A stretch of 64,000 nucleotides of DNA from Dipteronia dyeriana (lineage: Eukaryota; Streptophyta; Magnoliopsida; Sapindales; Sapindaceae), in assembly GCA_032871835.1 (NCBI GenBank), contig CM065297.1:22870098-22934097 (forward strand), written 5' to 3'. A model generated the notes under the pieces. It was not told where the DNA came from, searched no databases, and saw only the letters and a list, made by a program, of their open reading frames with translations. Positions 12,201 through 22,879 of the stretch are shown piece after piece. Positions within the stretch are counted from its first letter, which is position 1, and each line of letters begins with the position of its first letter. The position numbers and the translations under genes are program-made.

Positions 12201-15200
12201 TGACAAAAGAAGTGTAACAGAACAAATTGCTTTAACTCCTGAAGTTACGATTCAAGCTACAGATGCAATTGAGCTGACTGCAAATGTTCAAGATGCACCA
12301 AGATCTTCCACAGCCGATAAGCAATCAAGCAATAGCATGCTAGAAAAGAAGAATATAACTGCAGGGCATCAAAGAGGTCTATATGGGGATTCTAGATTCG
12401 TTAATGGATCACTGACTCGAGAACAAAGCAATGAAATGCCACAACATCAGAGTTTGACAAACCTTTCAGGAGAAAGCCCTGATGTCGTAGAAAGCAGTGC
12501 ATTTGATAACCGAAACAGCATTCAGCAGAAAACATCTTACTCATTTCACAAAGAACTTAAAGAATATAATCAGGCTTCTTCAAAAGCAAAAAGTAGAAGA
12601 GTCGGCAAGGAGATAAAAAATGACTATGACTGGGATAGTTTAAGGAGACAGGTGGAAGCAAATGGGATGAAAAGAGAAAAAACAGCAAACACTATGGACT
12701 CATTGGATTGGGAAGCTGTAAGATGTGCTGATGTTAATAAGATTGCCAACACCATCAAGGAACGGGGTATGAACAACATGCTTGCTGAACGAATAAAGGT
12801 AATAGTATATAATTCCATAACAAAATATCTTGAATCTATAAATGAACTCAAGAGACGGGAAAGCTCTTCAGGTCATATGGTTTTAATTGAAAATTCATGC
12901 AGGATTTCCTGAACCGACTGGTTAGAGAACATGGAAGCATTGATCTGGAATGGCTGAGGGATGTTCCACCTGACCAAGCAAAGTAATTATTCAGCTTCTA
13001 ATTGTTTCCTCAATCTTCAGCGCTACTTCTAAAACGTCTCATACCAATATACAAAGTTTTGTTTGCATATTATGTACTAAAGATGCAAATAATCCTGCTC
13101 TGCTATTCATAAACAAATTTAAAATTACTAAGTATTATTTGTCTTCTTAGAGAGTATCTACTGAGCATACGGGGACTGGGCTTGAAAAGTGTGGAGTGTG
13201 TGCGACTTCTAACACTTCACCAACTTGCTTTTCCAGTAAGTTAAGAATTAATTGCAAATATATCTACAATAAAGGGAACAAATCTCAACTATCATGATTT
13301 TTATAATAGGTTGACACAAATGTTGGACGCATAGCAGTAAGACTTGGATGGGTTCCAATTCAGCCACTGCCTGAGTCGCTTCAGTTGCATCTACTAGAAA
13401 TGTGAGTACCATGTATAATCAGATTGCTAATGTAAACTATTGGTGTTCACAACAAACTGCTAACTTTCGTGCCCCCTGTATAGGTACCCGGTGCTGGAAT
13501 CCATTCAAAAATATCTATGGCCCCGACTTTGCAAACTTGACCAAAGAACACTGTAACGATAATTCCACTTCATCTTACTATACTTACTCACAAAATCCAT
13601 TTATTTCTTGAATAAATTAGTAAGGAAATAAATCACCATTCTTAGAATTAAGTGCTTACTAATTTGTTGCAACATTGTGTACAGGTATGAGCTGCATTAT
13701 CAGATGATTACATTTGGGAAGGTTTGTTACATATGTACACAAATTAATTTGAAACAATTTGTTCTTGCTGATCAATAACAAGCTAAGAGTGGGATATATT
13801 CTTTGAGTTTTGTGCAGGTCTTCTGCACAAAAAGCAAACCAAATTGCAACGCGTGTCCAATGAGAGGAGAATGCAGACATTTTGCAAGTGCATTTGCAAG
13901 GTTTGTTACTTCTTCTAATTTTTAGTTTTGAACCTTATATTTTATGCATTTTTAGTTTGACAAAGAATCAATTACTCTCATGTGTTGACCATCATCCAGA
14001 ACCCTCCAGTAATCTATAGACATTGAATTATCATATAGAAATAAGAATAAATCAGCTAATTAAGAAATCCAGTCAGACCAAGGTATCAACCCTCTTGTAC
14101 ATATGTTATTATATATTGTAGGAAATGCCAGAATCCCTTACTGTAAACCTACCGGAACAAACATCCCTATAAGATATAAAATCAAATACATCTGATAAGT
14201 TGACTAACAGTGCATTGTTAAATCAGCTCAAGGCTTGCCCTGCCAGGGCCGGAGGAAAAAGCTATAGTGAGTGCAGAGGAAAACAGAATACCTGACAATA
14301 ATCCTCCTATGATAATCAATCAACTTCCCCTGCCTCTAACCCAAGCAACTGAACTATCAGTTGGAAACCAGAAATCAGATGAAAATATTGGAGTTAATAA
14401 CTGTGAACCTATTATTGAAGAACCAGCGACACCAGAACCACAGTGCACGGAAATATCAGAAAATGACATTGAGGATACATTATGCGAGGATCCTGATGAG
14501 ATTCCTACAATCAAACTTAACATGGAAGAGTTCACTCAGACTTTACAAAATTATATGCAAAAAAGTATGGAACTTCAAGAAGGTGATATGTCCAAGGCTT
14601 TAGTTGCTTTAACAGCAACAGCTGCATCTATTCCTATGCCCAAGCTCAAAAATGTGAATCGTCTACGAACAGAGCACCAAGTGTAAGTAGACACTTACTC
14701 ATCTCTTAATTCGTAATTACCAAGCAATCATCCAAAGCACCAAGTGTAAGCAGGCATTTACTCATCTCTTAATTTTCTATTATCAAGCAATCATCCAAAA
14801 ATGGTGATAGATTTTTTACTGCTGGTTGTAAAGAGCGCCCAAAAAAATAAATGGTGAATATCTGCTGAATTGTGACATTCACAATAAAGTGATAAACTCA
14901 TTTAAACTACAAATTGACAGTTGCTGAGCAGCATCCATGGAATGCACAGTAATTAATCAAAAAATATGGTTAACAAAAGCAGAGCATCTCTGCTAAAGAA
15001 TGACATAAAATTCGTTGTTGAACAAAAGCTACTCTATTTAGCATAGAAAAGAAATGCTTTGCAACATTGCATATCTTGGAATTAAAAGTAGGTAAAATCT
15101 TTGCAGTCTGTACTAATTCTTAGTTATCTTGCAGCTACGAACTACCAGATTCACACCCTCTCTTGGATGGGGTAAGTTTCTCTTGTTTTTACTAGAACAT

Positions 15201-17932
15201 TTTTCTGTTATTGAGGTAAAAGTAAAATGAGGAACATTATTTAACATTCCATGTTTCTTACTAATTGCTCTTGCTCAAATTACAGTTAGATAAACGGGAA
15301 CCTGATGATCCCGGCAGATACCTCCTTGCTATATGGACACCAGGTTAGCAAGCAACCTATAACAAGTTCTTCTTGAAAAGCTTAGGATAAAATCATTTAT
15401 TAAAGTCAAAAAATATGTCAATGTGGCCACTCAATCGTATTTTTCTGACTAGATTTTGACCTTACCTAATTGGTTCCGTCAAATGCCAAAATGCTCACTT
15501 TAGGTGAAACCGCAAATTCTATTCAACCACCTGAAAGAAGGTGCGATTCACAAGAGCATGGCCAATTGTGTGGTGAGAATACATGTTTTTCGTGCAACAG
15601 TTTCAGGGAATCAGAATCCCAAGTTGTTCGAGGAACACTTTTGGTGAGTATACGTTTAATAGCCGCATACAAGGTCTCTAAAGATTGTGCATATCAAATG
15701 CTAACCAATAGTAGCCACTTGTCATGAACAGATACCATGCAGAACAGCCATGCGAGGGAGCTTTCCCCTAAATGGTACATACTTCCAAGTTAATGAGGTA
15801 AATTCAACTCCAGTGCTCAACTATTCAATTCCTATCCACTACTTAAACTCATCCTTTCCACACCATTTCCACTCAGGTATTTGCCGACCATGATTCCAGT
15901 TTGTGCCCAATAACTGTTCCTAGGGAGTGGATATGGAACCTACCAAGGCGGACTGTCTATTTCGGAACCTCCGTACCTTCGATATTTAAAGGTAAAAATT
16001 ATAGTAGAGGATGACTAATATTTTATGTGCGGTTAAGCAATGGCATTCAACTTCTGTTTTTGTCTGTTAGGTTTAACAACAGAAGGCATTCAACACTGCT
16101 TCTGGAGAGGTACGTCACAATTTCAATTTGTTATTTAGTTACTCTGGGAAGCTCTGCTTATAAATTTAGCCACCAAAAACCTAGTTGTTTCTCGAGCACA
16201 TGTACAAGCATCAGAGCATATATTTTAAGAAAGATTGATGTGCCCCAGAAAACAGATGCTTCTGATGCCCATGAGACCATCAGATCTGAATCTTTATAAT
16301 TAACTTGTTATTAATTCACACCACAATGTGCATTCACAAGTAAACAAAGGATGGTTACATTATGATATGCATTTTACTTACCTAAAAATCATGGAAACTT
16401 TGTTATTGATTAGTAAATCTTTTCTTTTGGAAAAGGGGGTAGAAGACAAATTTATTAATTTCACTAGCACAAATGTTTTTTAGATGAGTTATGGACAAAA
16501 TTCACTACATGATGCAGAAATCAGAATGGGATTCGGGACGTAATGCAACTTAGATTTTAAGCATTGTTCAAAAAAACGTGATGAGGCACGCCTTAATAGC
16601 GAAATCAGAAAAAATGTTATGAGGCTTACGCCTCATAACTGGTCAATGAGGCTTACGCCTCGATACGCCTTATAAGTCCGCCTCAATCACGAAATCCCAA
16701 AAAACGTTATGAACTTGTTATTTTATATGGTTAGTTGGTTACCATTTGAATTATGAACTTATTGCCTTAATTGTTGTTTTATAGAATATGAAATTATGAT
16801 CTTATTGGTTGTTTACTTGTTTTATGAATGATGAATTATAAACTTATTGATTGTTTTATGTATTTTAAGTTTTTATCTCTTCCTAATGAGGCTTACGCCT
16901 CAATACGCATTGAGGCTTACACCTCGCCTCAGTAGAGGAAATCGCCTCAATACTGAAAACTTGTTTTAGAACACTGATTTTAAGGTTATAGATTGACGTA
17001 AATAGATCCCATATCAAGTGGGGACTGAATCAGAGTTGAAAAGGTTTGATTATTAGGGTAATTAGGTACTGGAAATACTAATACATATTGTAGAATTTTA
17101 GAGAAGTGAATCATTTTAACAATAGTATTATATCTATGTCTCAAAACAATAATACATGCATCCCAATAATACATGCATCCAGGACAGAAGGTAAAGCATA
17201 CTCTGAAATATAATGAAGAATAATAGTAACAACAATAATATCAATAGGACATAGAAACTAGGCAAATGCTCTTAGGTTATGCCCTCAAATTAAGCTTCAA
17301 AACTATAAACTAAGAATACACATACTGCCTTCTTGATAAAACAGAGAGATTGGCCTAGTGATTGTGTGTGTGTATGTATGGCAGAGAGAGAGAGAGAGAG
17401 AGATGCATGTATATACCAACACACTGCCATCTTGATTAAACAACTGGTCAACAAAGAGTGTATCTTAAAGGGAAAAGGGTGGTGGGTAGTATAAATCAAT
17501 AATATTTTTTAGTAGTGGAGTGAACAATCATCGGTTTAATATATCACGCTCGTAGAATATCTGTCAGTCCTACTTTGCTCATTCTAATCCAGTTATTCAA
17601 AACCTTTTACCATTTGCACAGAGACGTACAAATAGATCCTCGTTTAGAGCATCTTTGTCTGGCTAAACGAAGTAAAAATGCTAGAACCTATTATTCAATT
17701 CTTTGCACCTGATAAAACATAAAAATGTTCTGAGAGTACATTACTTTTTATTTGGCCTTACTTCATATGATCAGCTAATGTTTAATTTGTCTGAAAATGA
17801 TTCACAGGATTTGTTTGTGTGAGGGGGTTTGACCAGAATTTACGGGCACCCCGTCCCCTGATGGCTAGACTGCACTTCCCAGCTAGCAAGTTGCAAAGGG
17901 CACAAGGTAAGGCAGATGGAAATAAGACATAG
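6253..17932 (+). CDS. DME: DEMETER-like 5-methylcytosine DNA glycosylase/lyase, 19 coding exons
   Basis: Bifunctional helix-hairpin-helix glycosylase of the DEMETER/ROS1 family, which excises 5-methylcytosine in the nucleus to start active DNA demethylation. Exons by splice sites and phase: 6253-6808, 7453-9516, 9579-10007, 11155-11245, 11346-12798, 12903-12982, 13151-13235, 13310-13401, 13484-13552, 13685-13721, 13818-13900, 14227-14682, 15135-15171, 15286-15343, 15504-15643, 15732-15797, 15877-15991, 16071-16109, 17808-17932. They join without a stop to about 2,024 codons, near the size of Arabidopsis DEMETER. The N-terminus has the family 'GSWIPATP' and 'DLNKTPQQK' signatures and basic 'GKRKYVRKK' blocks. 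The glycosylase core has catalytic Lys (about residue 1570, in 'GLGLKSVEC') and Asp (about 1588, in 'VDTNVGRI'), spaced 18 as in DEMETER. Four Fe-S cysteines follow (about 1655-1671). It matches DEMETER better than ROS1 by N-terminal motifs, but paralogue assignment needs a tree. Confidence 0.9.
6934..7127 (+). pseudogene. Optional or decayed second exon of the DEMETER-like gene with an in-frame TGA
   Basis: A good acceptor (TTTGCAG) precedes 6934. The phase carried from the exon ending at 6808 reads 'NSKKTNRLRSHQPT', meets TGA at 7014-7016, then continues with family-like text ('KFPPYAPYHTKRN', 'MPFKLS') to a TAA at 7146. Possible donors nearby do not restore phase to 7453, whereas direct joining of 6808 to 7453 does. 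I infer a former or alternative exon that is skipped in the coding isoform, or whose inclusion would cause nonsense-mediated decay. A sequencing difference is not excluded. Confidence 0.5.
7899..8506 (+). repeat. In-frame tandem duplication of 101 codons within the DEMETER-like gene
   Basis: Two copies, each starting near 'PKPA(V/G)SK', lie 303 bases apart (7901 and 8204). Each copy carries a basic 'GKRKYVRKK' block, an S/T-rich linker, a '(F/L)..FD(I/L)' stretch and 'QPRDEN..C', ending near 'QAKD(F/S)Y'. The second copy is the one with the family-typical 'LNFDLE' words. The duplication lies in the low-complexity N-terminal region, whose basic blocks probably help DNA binding. Confidence 0.8.
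10008..11154 (+). other. Intron 3 of the DEMETER-like gene, holding a retroelement remnant
   Basis: Bounded by a GTAGTT donor and a TTCCACAG acceptor, with codon phase preserved. No host exon is seen inside. The right part contains a small LTR-like sequence (10880-11079), and similar 'GAGGGGATGTTA' words occur at 10741 and 10873. Confidence 0.8.
10880..11079 (+). mobile_element. Short LTR (about 200 bp) of a Ty1/copia-like or TRIM element
   Basis: It starts TGTTAGAACTG right after a polypurine tract (TTGAGGGGA) and ends ...TGTTAACA. It contains a TATA-like word (CCATATATAC) and, about 20 bases on, AATAAAACACAG, the order expected of a compact LTR. No flanking target duplication was found, and the upstream purine tract suggests it is a 3' LTR with its internal region lost or decayed. 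Confidence 0.5.
13151..13900 (+). other. Glycosylase active-site and iron-sulfur cluster exons
   Basis: The exon beginning 13151 encodes the hairpin with catalytic lysine codon AAA at 13185-13187. The exon beginning 13310 encodes the catalytic aspartate (GAC, 13313-13315) in 'VDTNVGRIAVRLGW'. The exon 13818-13900 encodes the four cysteines at 13824, 13845, 13854 and 13872, in the pattern Cys-X6-Cys-X2-Cys-X5-Cys. All key residues of the family are present, so the core looks catalytically competent. Confidence 0.9.
16575..16965. repeat. GAGGC(N)GCCTC palindromic repeat block in the last intron
   Basis: The word GAGGCTTACGCCTC and variants (gaggcacgcctt, gaggcttacacctc) recur at about 16585, 16620, 16648, 16885 and 16911. 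Each is a small palindrome. The block spans about 390 bases with an AT-rich middle, probably an old insertion; I could not assign its family. Confidence 0.55.
17382..17402. repeat. (GA)n microsatellite
   Basis: About ten GA units in the last intron of the DEMETER-like gene. Confidence 0.9.
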
Positions 17933-19173
17933 ATTCTGATGCATTTGCAATGAGTGGGACCAGATTCAGAATGCCCGTACGACCATGTACTTGGACAAGA
18001 CTAACAGCTAGTGGCTTGGAAATAAAAACGTTGTTACGTTTTTCTGACCTCATGGTACTTGTAACATGTAAATGGTTGGAAAGTTTGTAATTGTGTAATG
18101 TCATGCTCAAATTTGAGCCATTCTTCTAATCTCAGGGATTATCTGTGATAGTACTTTTTTTTCATTCATTAGCCCATGAAACTATGTAAAAGAAACAGAA
18201 GCCTGTAGTTAAAGGGTGTATGTGGGCAAGAGTTCAAGCATCTATGTCGAATGTATAATAAAGTTTAAAGTCAGACCATCTTCAAAGCATGTGGTTAGAG
18301 TCTTCAAACTTTAAATTGCAACTTTTCCTAACAGCAATTACTAACATATGTAAATAAGGATATACTCATATGCAAGTAAAAGAAAGTGTAAAAGAAAGAA
18401 TGAGAATACATGAACAGTTTTCAGCAAACTGCCATGTCTTATGTGGGTGTATATACAGATGAGCAAAGCAGACAAGAAAATCTTACTGATAGCTTCTGCT
18501 GTGAACAATATTTAACATAGCATTTGGTTGCCTTGAGAGTTATTGTTTACTCCAGAATTTGTAACAAAACAGTCCACGATGTCCCAATTTGCAGGCCTAA
18601 AAGGGGATACAGATCCATCTCACTCGGTCAACCTCGACATGAAATCAAATCCGCAAATATAAGGAAAGAAAAATTACAAAAGAACTTGCAAGAAATGCAA
18701 CTACGGCTGCATTTTAGAACCACCACGATTACAGTATATCATCAAAATTAAATCAAGACTAGTAATTATATTCCAGAACAGAAAGAGTACGCATTATCAC
18801 ACTACCAAAAAAAAAAATCATCACTCAACGAGTAATCTTCCCGTTAATGAGTGACGTTCCTAAATAACATAATGACGAATTAAAAATCAGTTTCTAAATT
18901 CTGAGCCAAATTTAATTGTATTAATGAAACTTCCTCAAAAAGAAATCGCAATGTATCAAATGCACATCCAATGATTCAGGTTTCAGATCTTTTAGCTGAA
19001 CTGCTCTCCAAATCACTGTTTTTCCATCTATAAATAAATCTCGAGCTAAGAATTTTCAGTTAAGTAATCAACTTAACATCTATCGAATCGGAACAGACGC
19101 AATCAAACGGCGTGAAAAAAAAAATAGATCGATTTCGTTTAAAGTTCGATAATACGATGAAGAAGAAACTTAC
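17933..19173. other. 3' flank of the DEMETER-like gene
   Basis: The DEMETER 3' untranslated region probably ends between about 18100 and 18260; an AATAAA-like word occurs near 18256. I see no coding sequence on either strand. The second half would be intron or exon of the minus-strand transcript proposed from the promoter at 19.3 kb. Confidence 0.5.
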
Positions 19174-19300
19174 CTTTGAATCTGAGGACTGAAAGCGAGA
19201 AATAAAGAGTGAAAGATTGAGACGAAATGAGAAGCCACTGGTACAACAGAGACTCAGAGAGAATAGTGGGAGAGAAGTTTCGGGATTTGCCGCTTCTTCG
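19174..19300 (-). ncRNA. Probable first exon of a minus-strand transcript directed toward the DEMETER 3' end
   Basis: On the minus strand, a pyrimidine-rich leader of about 125 bases ends in a strong donor (TCAAAG/GTAAGT, exon edge 19174). It contains no long ORF. A TATA-like word lies about 25 bases before its inferred start. I found no convincing downstream coding exon before the DEMETER stop, so it may be a non-coding antisense RNA or a gene whose body was lost. All of this is inferred from splice and promoter words. Confidence 0.4.
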
Positions 19301-19323
19301 TTTTCATCTTAGTTTCCCTCCTA

Positions 19324-19332
19324 ATTTTTATA
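19324..19332 (-). promoter_or_regulatory. TATA box for the minus-strand transcript
   Basis: TATAAAAAT on the minus strand, about 25-30 bases upstream of the inferred start of the pyrimidine-rich leader. Confidence 0.4.
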
Positions 19333-19418
19333 CGGTGACTGGATGTGACTTGTGAGTTGTGAGTGTGTGAGTTTTCAAAAGACGCGCGGTACGTGGCGAG
19401 TGCTGAGTTCTGTGCGGA

Positions 19419-19428
19419 TTTGGCGGGA
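19419..19428 (+). promoter_or_regulatory. E2F-like site (TTTGGCGGGA)
   Basis: It matches the plant E2F consensus TTTSSCGS and lies about 90 bases upstream of the minus-strand TATA word. E2F sites work in either orientation and mark S-phase genes. Function here is inferred from position. Confidence 0.35.
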
Positions 19429-19433
19429 TACTG

Positions 19434-21050
19434 GCGAACCAGTTGGAGGTATCAAAAAGGGACGGCATGGGTCGGTACTGTAGCAAACCTAAATTTGGTC
19501 CGGATTCAATATTTAAAATTTTAAATCGGAACAGAACAGACTGACAATATTTACATAAATATAAAACTGTATATATATTCTGAATTTATATTTTTTTTTA
19601 ATTTTGATATTACCCTTAGATTAAATTATTAATATTTTAATTTAAAATATAATAATTTCTTGTAAATATTTACTTTTTTAAATTTTAACTAACTAAATCC
19701 TTTTATAAAAAAAAAAAAACTAACTAAATCAATTTAAAAATAGTAAAGAAAACAAAAACACAAATCAAAAATGGAAAACTCAGGACCAGTTCTTTCTCTT
19801 AAAAAAAATGAAGGAGATCGACTCTCTAGAACAGATAGAAAAATCATCCCAAATTTGGGAGGGGCTTCTCAACACACATTAACGTCTTTTTTTAATTTTG
19901 TATTTTATATTAAAAATGAAAACCAACAACGCACAGAAACAAGAAAAGAAAAAAAACAGACAACATTATCTTTCTATCTGATAACATTATCTCTCTACCT
20001 CACAAAGGAAATAATAAATAACGATAAAAGTAACTTAAAAAAATTATTAACAATACAGGAAAATGAAGAAAGAAGGAGAAGGATGAAAATGAATCGGATC
20101 TGCATATTTCTTTTTTATTGTATTTTATTTGTTTTTTATTTTGTTAAGAAAATTAGCTATTTATTTAAAAATAAAAATAAAAGAAATGGTATATTTGACA
20201 ATATGTGAATGTCCTTACAAGATTTCATATTTTAAATTTTATAAGGGGTATATATATAAATAGGGGTGTACATATAGTTTTTAAAAAGTATAAATATCGA
20301 CACTCTAAACTATATTATATAAACTGAGTGACTGAGTCCGGTTGAAACCCGAAACAACTTTGTCCGCAAAAGTAATTTGTTATATATATTGTTTAATATC
20401 ATTTGCAGTTTAAAGTTAAAAGGAAAAAAAATGTATATGGAAATTGAGTTTAACGTGTTTCATTTGATTGTTGTATATTTGGATTTGTTGAAATAGTATT
20501 TATAATTCAATGTTCAATTAATGGGTTTTGCTACAATATATAGGTATGGTATAATTGTTGGGTTAATTTCTAATTATTAGATTTCAATTCAATAATCTAT
20601 AAAAATAAAAAATAAAAATAAAAATAAAAAATAAAATAAAAGAAACTAACTATTTCCCGGATAACCATCTATAAATCTACGTAACCTATATAATAGTTAA
20701 ATCCTCAATTAATATCGTGTAAGAGTGTAAAACAATTTGTCTTGGTGGAGAGTTGGTGATATAGGTCTTTGCTTTAAACAAGGTGAGGCTATGATTCTTA
20801 AATCCATCCAACTGTGTTTAAGCCCAAGGCATGTCAAGGCCCTTATCCGGTCAGTTTGGGTTCGACCTAACCTTGAAACACAATGGTCTCTTGGACCGAA
20901 AAAATGTTTTTGTATAAAAGTAGTTGAAAATGACGAATAAAAAAAATAAGAGTAATACAAAATATGGAAAACGATCGATTAAAAAAATAAGAAATAAAAT
21001 AAGATATTTTTTTTTAATAATATTTATCCAAATATCTAGACCATGTATTT
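19434..21050. other. AT-rich intergenic spacer
   Basis: I see no gene. Open frames at 19771-20208 (+) and 20737-20940 (+) have lysine- and aromatic-rich low-complexity translations or no recognisable family. An (AAAAT)n-like stretch lies at about 20600-20640. Confidence 0.55.
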
Positions 21051-21059
21051 TTTTAAGAG

Positions 21060-21150
21060 TTTTGTCATTAGTAGGATTCGAACAACTGGTTTAAAAATCA
21101 TTTACACAAACTCCAAATCCGTTCATCTACCAGTTATGTGTTATGCCTCT
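21060..21150 (-). mobile_element. Possible tRNA-derived SINE head
   Basis: Read on the minus strand, 'ATAACTGGTAGATGAACGG' resembles a polymerase III box A, and 'GTTCGAATCC' (near 21075) matches box B, about 45 bases apart. An A/T-rich tail follows toward 21010. No target duplication was seen, and no complete cloverleaf forms, so it is not called a tRNA gene. Confidence 0.4.
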
Positions 21151-21530
21151 AGAGTCAAAATGAGACAAGAATGAAATATATATAATTGGAAAAGGAACGA
21201 TAAAAAAAAATAAAAATAAAAAGTAAGGTGATGTTTTTTTTTTGTCTTAAGTATTAAAACACCTTATTTCAATTAAGTAAAATAATGTCACTTAATATTT
21301 AAGACACTTCAATTTGTTTGTTTTTTTATTTGAAGTTAGCCCAGTTAAAGTTATCCCACTTAAATATTAAGTGGTTTTGGTTTTATTATTCTACCCCAAT
21401 TTTAACAAACCATTTAATTTATAGGAAACTTTTTTATTTTTTTTTCATTTTTAATTAATATTTATTTATATAAAAAAACTGTTTGCATATACAATTATTC
21501 ATTAATTTAAACATTTTATTTTAAAAAAAT

Positions 21531-21722
21531 CCTCAATTTCCTAAACAACTCAAACCCTATCTAACCTAACCCTAAATTGGCATATGACTGTGGGAGGATG
21601 AGACGCCACCGCCGCCACATCCTCCTCCTATATCAATTTAGGGTTAGGATAGTTAAGGTTAGGGTTAGGGTTTAATAAAATTGTGATTTTTTAGGGTAAG
21701 GATTTGAGTTGTTTAGGAAATT
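21531..21722. repeat. Inverted repeat with telomere-like arms
   Basis: The left arm (21531-21579), starting CTCAATTTCCTAAACAACTC, pairs with the right arm (21634-21722), which ends GAGTTGTTTAGGAAATT. The arms include AACCCTAA/TTAGGGTT words. The right arm has an extra 35-40 bases. The loop is a GC-richer stretch with CCGCCGCC. Confidence 0.7.
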
Positions 21723-21859
21723 AATATATATTTTTTTTGTTTAGGAGCTTTCTTTTTGTAATAGATTAATTACATGAGGTTAATTTTGGAAGTAACTACT
21801 AATGTATTAATTATGACTTATTAAATAAGTGAAAAGTCAAATTTTTTTACTTTTTATAT

Positions 21860-22282
21860 AAGACATAGATATATTTAAAATGGTTCTCTCATAAGGGATT
21901 TCTTATTTTAATTTCGATAATGACCAGCATGAAATCACATCAATTATTATGAATTTTGATCTGATTTTTTTTTTTGTAAATGATATATTCAGTGAAATCT
22001 ACATATAACTAAAATTTGAGAATTTTTCAAACACCACAACAAGTTATCCCAATTTTGTTAAATATAAAAGCATCGGAAAAAGGGTTAAATACAGAAAAAT
22101 GTAAGGAAAATAGTTGTAGTACTTGAAAAATTCTCAAATTTTATTCATAAGTGGATTTCATTAAACATAACACCCACAAAAAAATTCAGATCAAAATTCT
22201 TAATAATGGATGTGATTTCATAGTGGTTATTACCGAATTTAAAATAAGGGATATCTTATGAGAGAATCACTCTATATCTTAA
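21860..22282. mobile_element. Foldback MITE: two arms of about 180 bp around a 57-bp loop
   Basis: The left arm (about 21860-22045) is the reverse complement of the right arm (about 22102-22282). Landmarks are TCTCTCATAAGGGAT near the outside and AAATTTGAGAATTTTTCAA near the loop. The arms pair along nearly their whole length with scattered mismatches. No ORF is present. A transcript would form a long hairpin suited to Dicer-like cleavage. Confidence 0.75.
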
Positions 22283-22780
22283 ATTAAGATTTAAGTTTGA
22301 AAAAAAAAAAATATTTCTCTTAATAAAAAATTATAAGAGGTAATAACTGTTATATTAAAAAAAAAAACAAATAGCCCCTGAGAGTTGGAAAATGAATGAC
22401 TAAAAAAGCTAGAAAAATTGGAAGAAAAAAAACTTGAATAATAAATTACATTTTAACACAACATTTTAGTCATTTTTCACACTCAATTAAAGTGTACAAA
22501 ACATATTTGTCTTGTCTTTTTTTTCTTTATGTTGATTATTTATAAAGTCAATTTATCACATACCTATCAATTTTTTTAAAGTTGATTATTTCTTAAATTA
22601 AATTATAAGTGATTATTTTGTAATTTACAAAAAAAAATCTTAATTATTTATATTTACCAATTTCATGTCTTCTTCCTTGGTCATGTCTTGTAATTTAATG
22701 ACTCTATTATCCCAAAAACAATTGAAAAATCTAAAGGCATGAATCGAACATATTGTTACACACATACACGTAAGGAAAAG
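22283..22780. other. AT-rich spacer left of element A
   Basis: No gene seen. Sequence composition changes sharply near 22780, where GC-rich retroelement DNA begins without an LTR. Confidence 0.5.
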
Positions 22781-22879
22781 GAAGGGGCTGAGGGGCTGAG
22801 GGGCATGCCCCCTTGGCTATTTTTTTTTAAACACAAAAAAACTTTTACAAAAAGGGTTCATAAAAGGGGGGGTCAACCA

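Larger units (their letters stand above)
16110..17807 (+). other. Last intron of the DEMETER-like gene (1.7 kb)
   Basis: Bounded by GTACGT and TTCACAG, splitting a glycine codon in phase. It is far longer than the neighbouring introns (80-350 bases) and holds the GAGGC-type repeat block and a GA microsatellite, so it has probably grown by insertion. Confidence 0.85.
15504..17932 (+). other. C-terminal CXXC unit and RRM-like domain of the DEMETER-like protein
   Basis: The exon 15504-15643 encodes a permuted CXXC-like unit with cysteines in 'RRCDSQ', 'LCGENTCFSCNS'. Exons 15877-15991, 16071-16109 and 17808-17932 encode the family's terminal RRM-like fold ('RRTVYFGTSVPSIF', 'HCFWRGFVCVRGFDQ', 'RPLMARLHFPASKL'). 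Both parts are needed for activity in Arabidopsis DEMETER. The stop is TAG at 17930-17932. Confidence 0.85.

Noticed and set aside
17883..18110. 75-residue minus-strand frame at the DEMETER 3' end
   Set aside because: It lies over the stop codon and 3' untranslated region and has no family match; kept only as part of the antisense-transcript question.
19771..20208. 145-residue plus-strand open frame
   Set aside because: Translation is Lys/Asn/Ile-rich low complexity from AT-rich spacer, with no domain and no promoter or splice context.
21060..21150. tRNA gene
   Set aside because: Only box A and box B words are present; no complete cloverleaf or acceptor stem could be paired. The same holds for 3056-3160.
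21531..21722. Interstitial telomere
   Set aside because: AACCCTAA words are few and interrupted, and they are arranged as an inverted repeat rather than a head-to-tail array.
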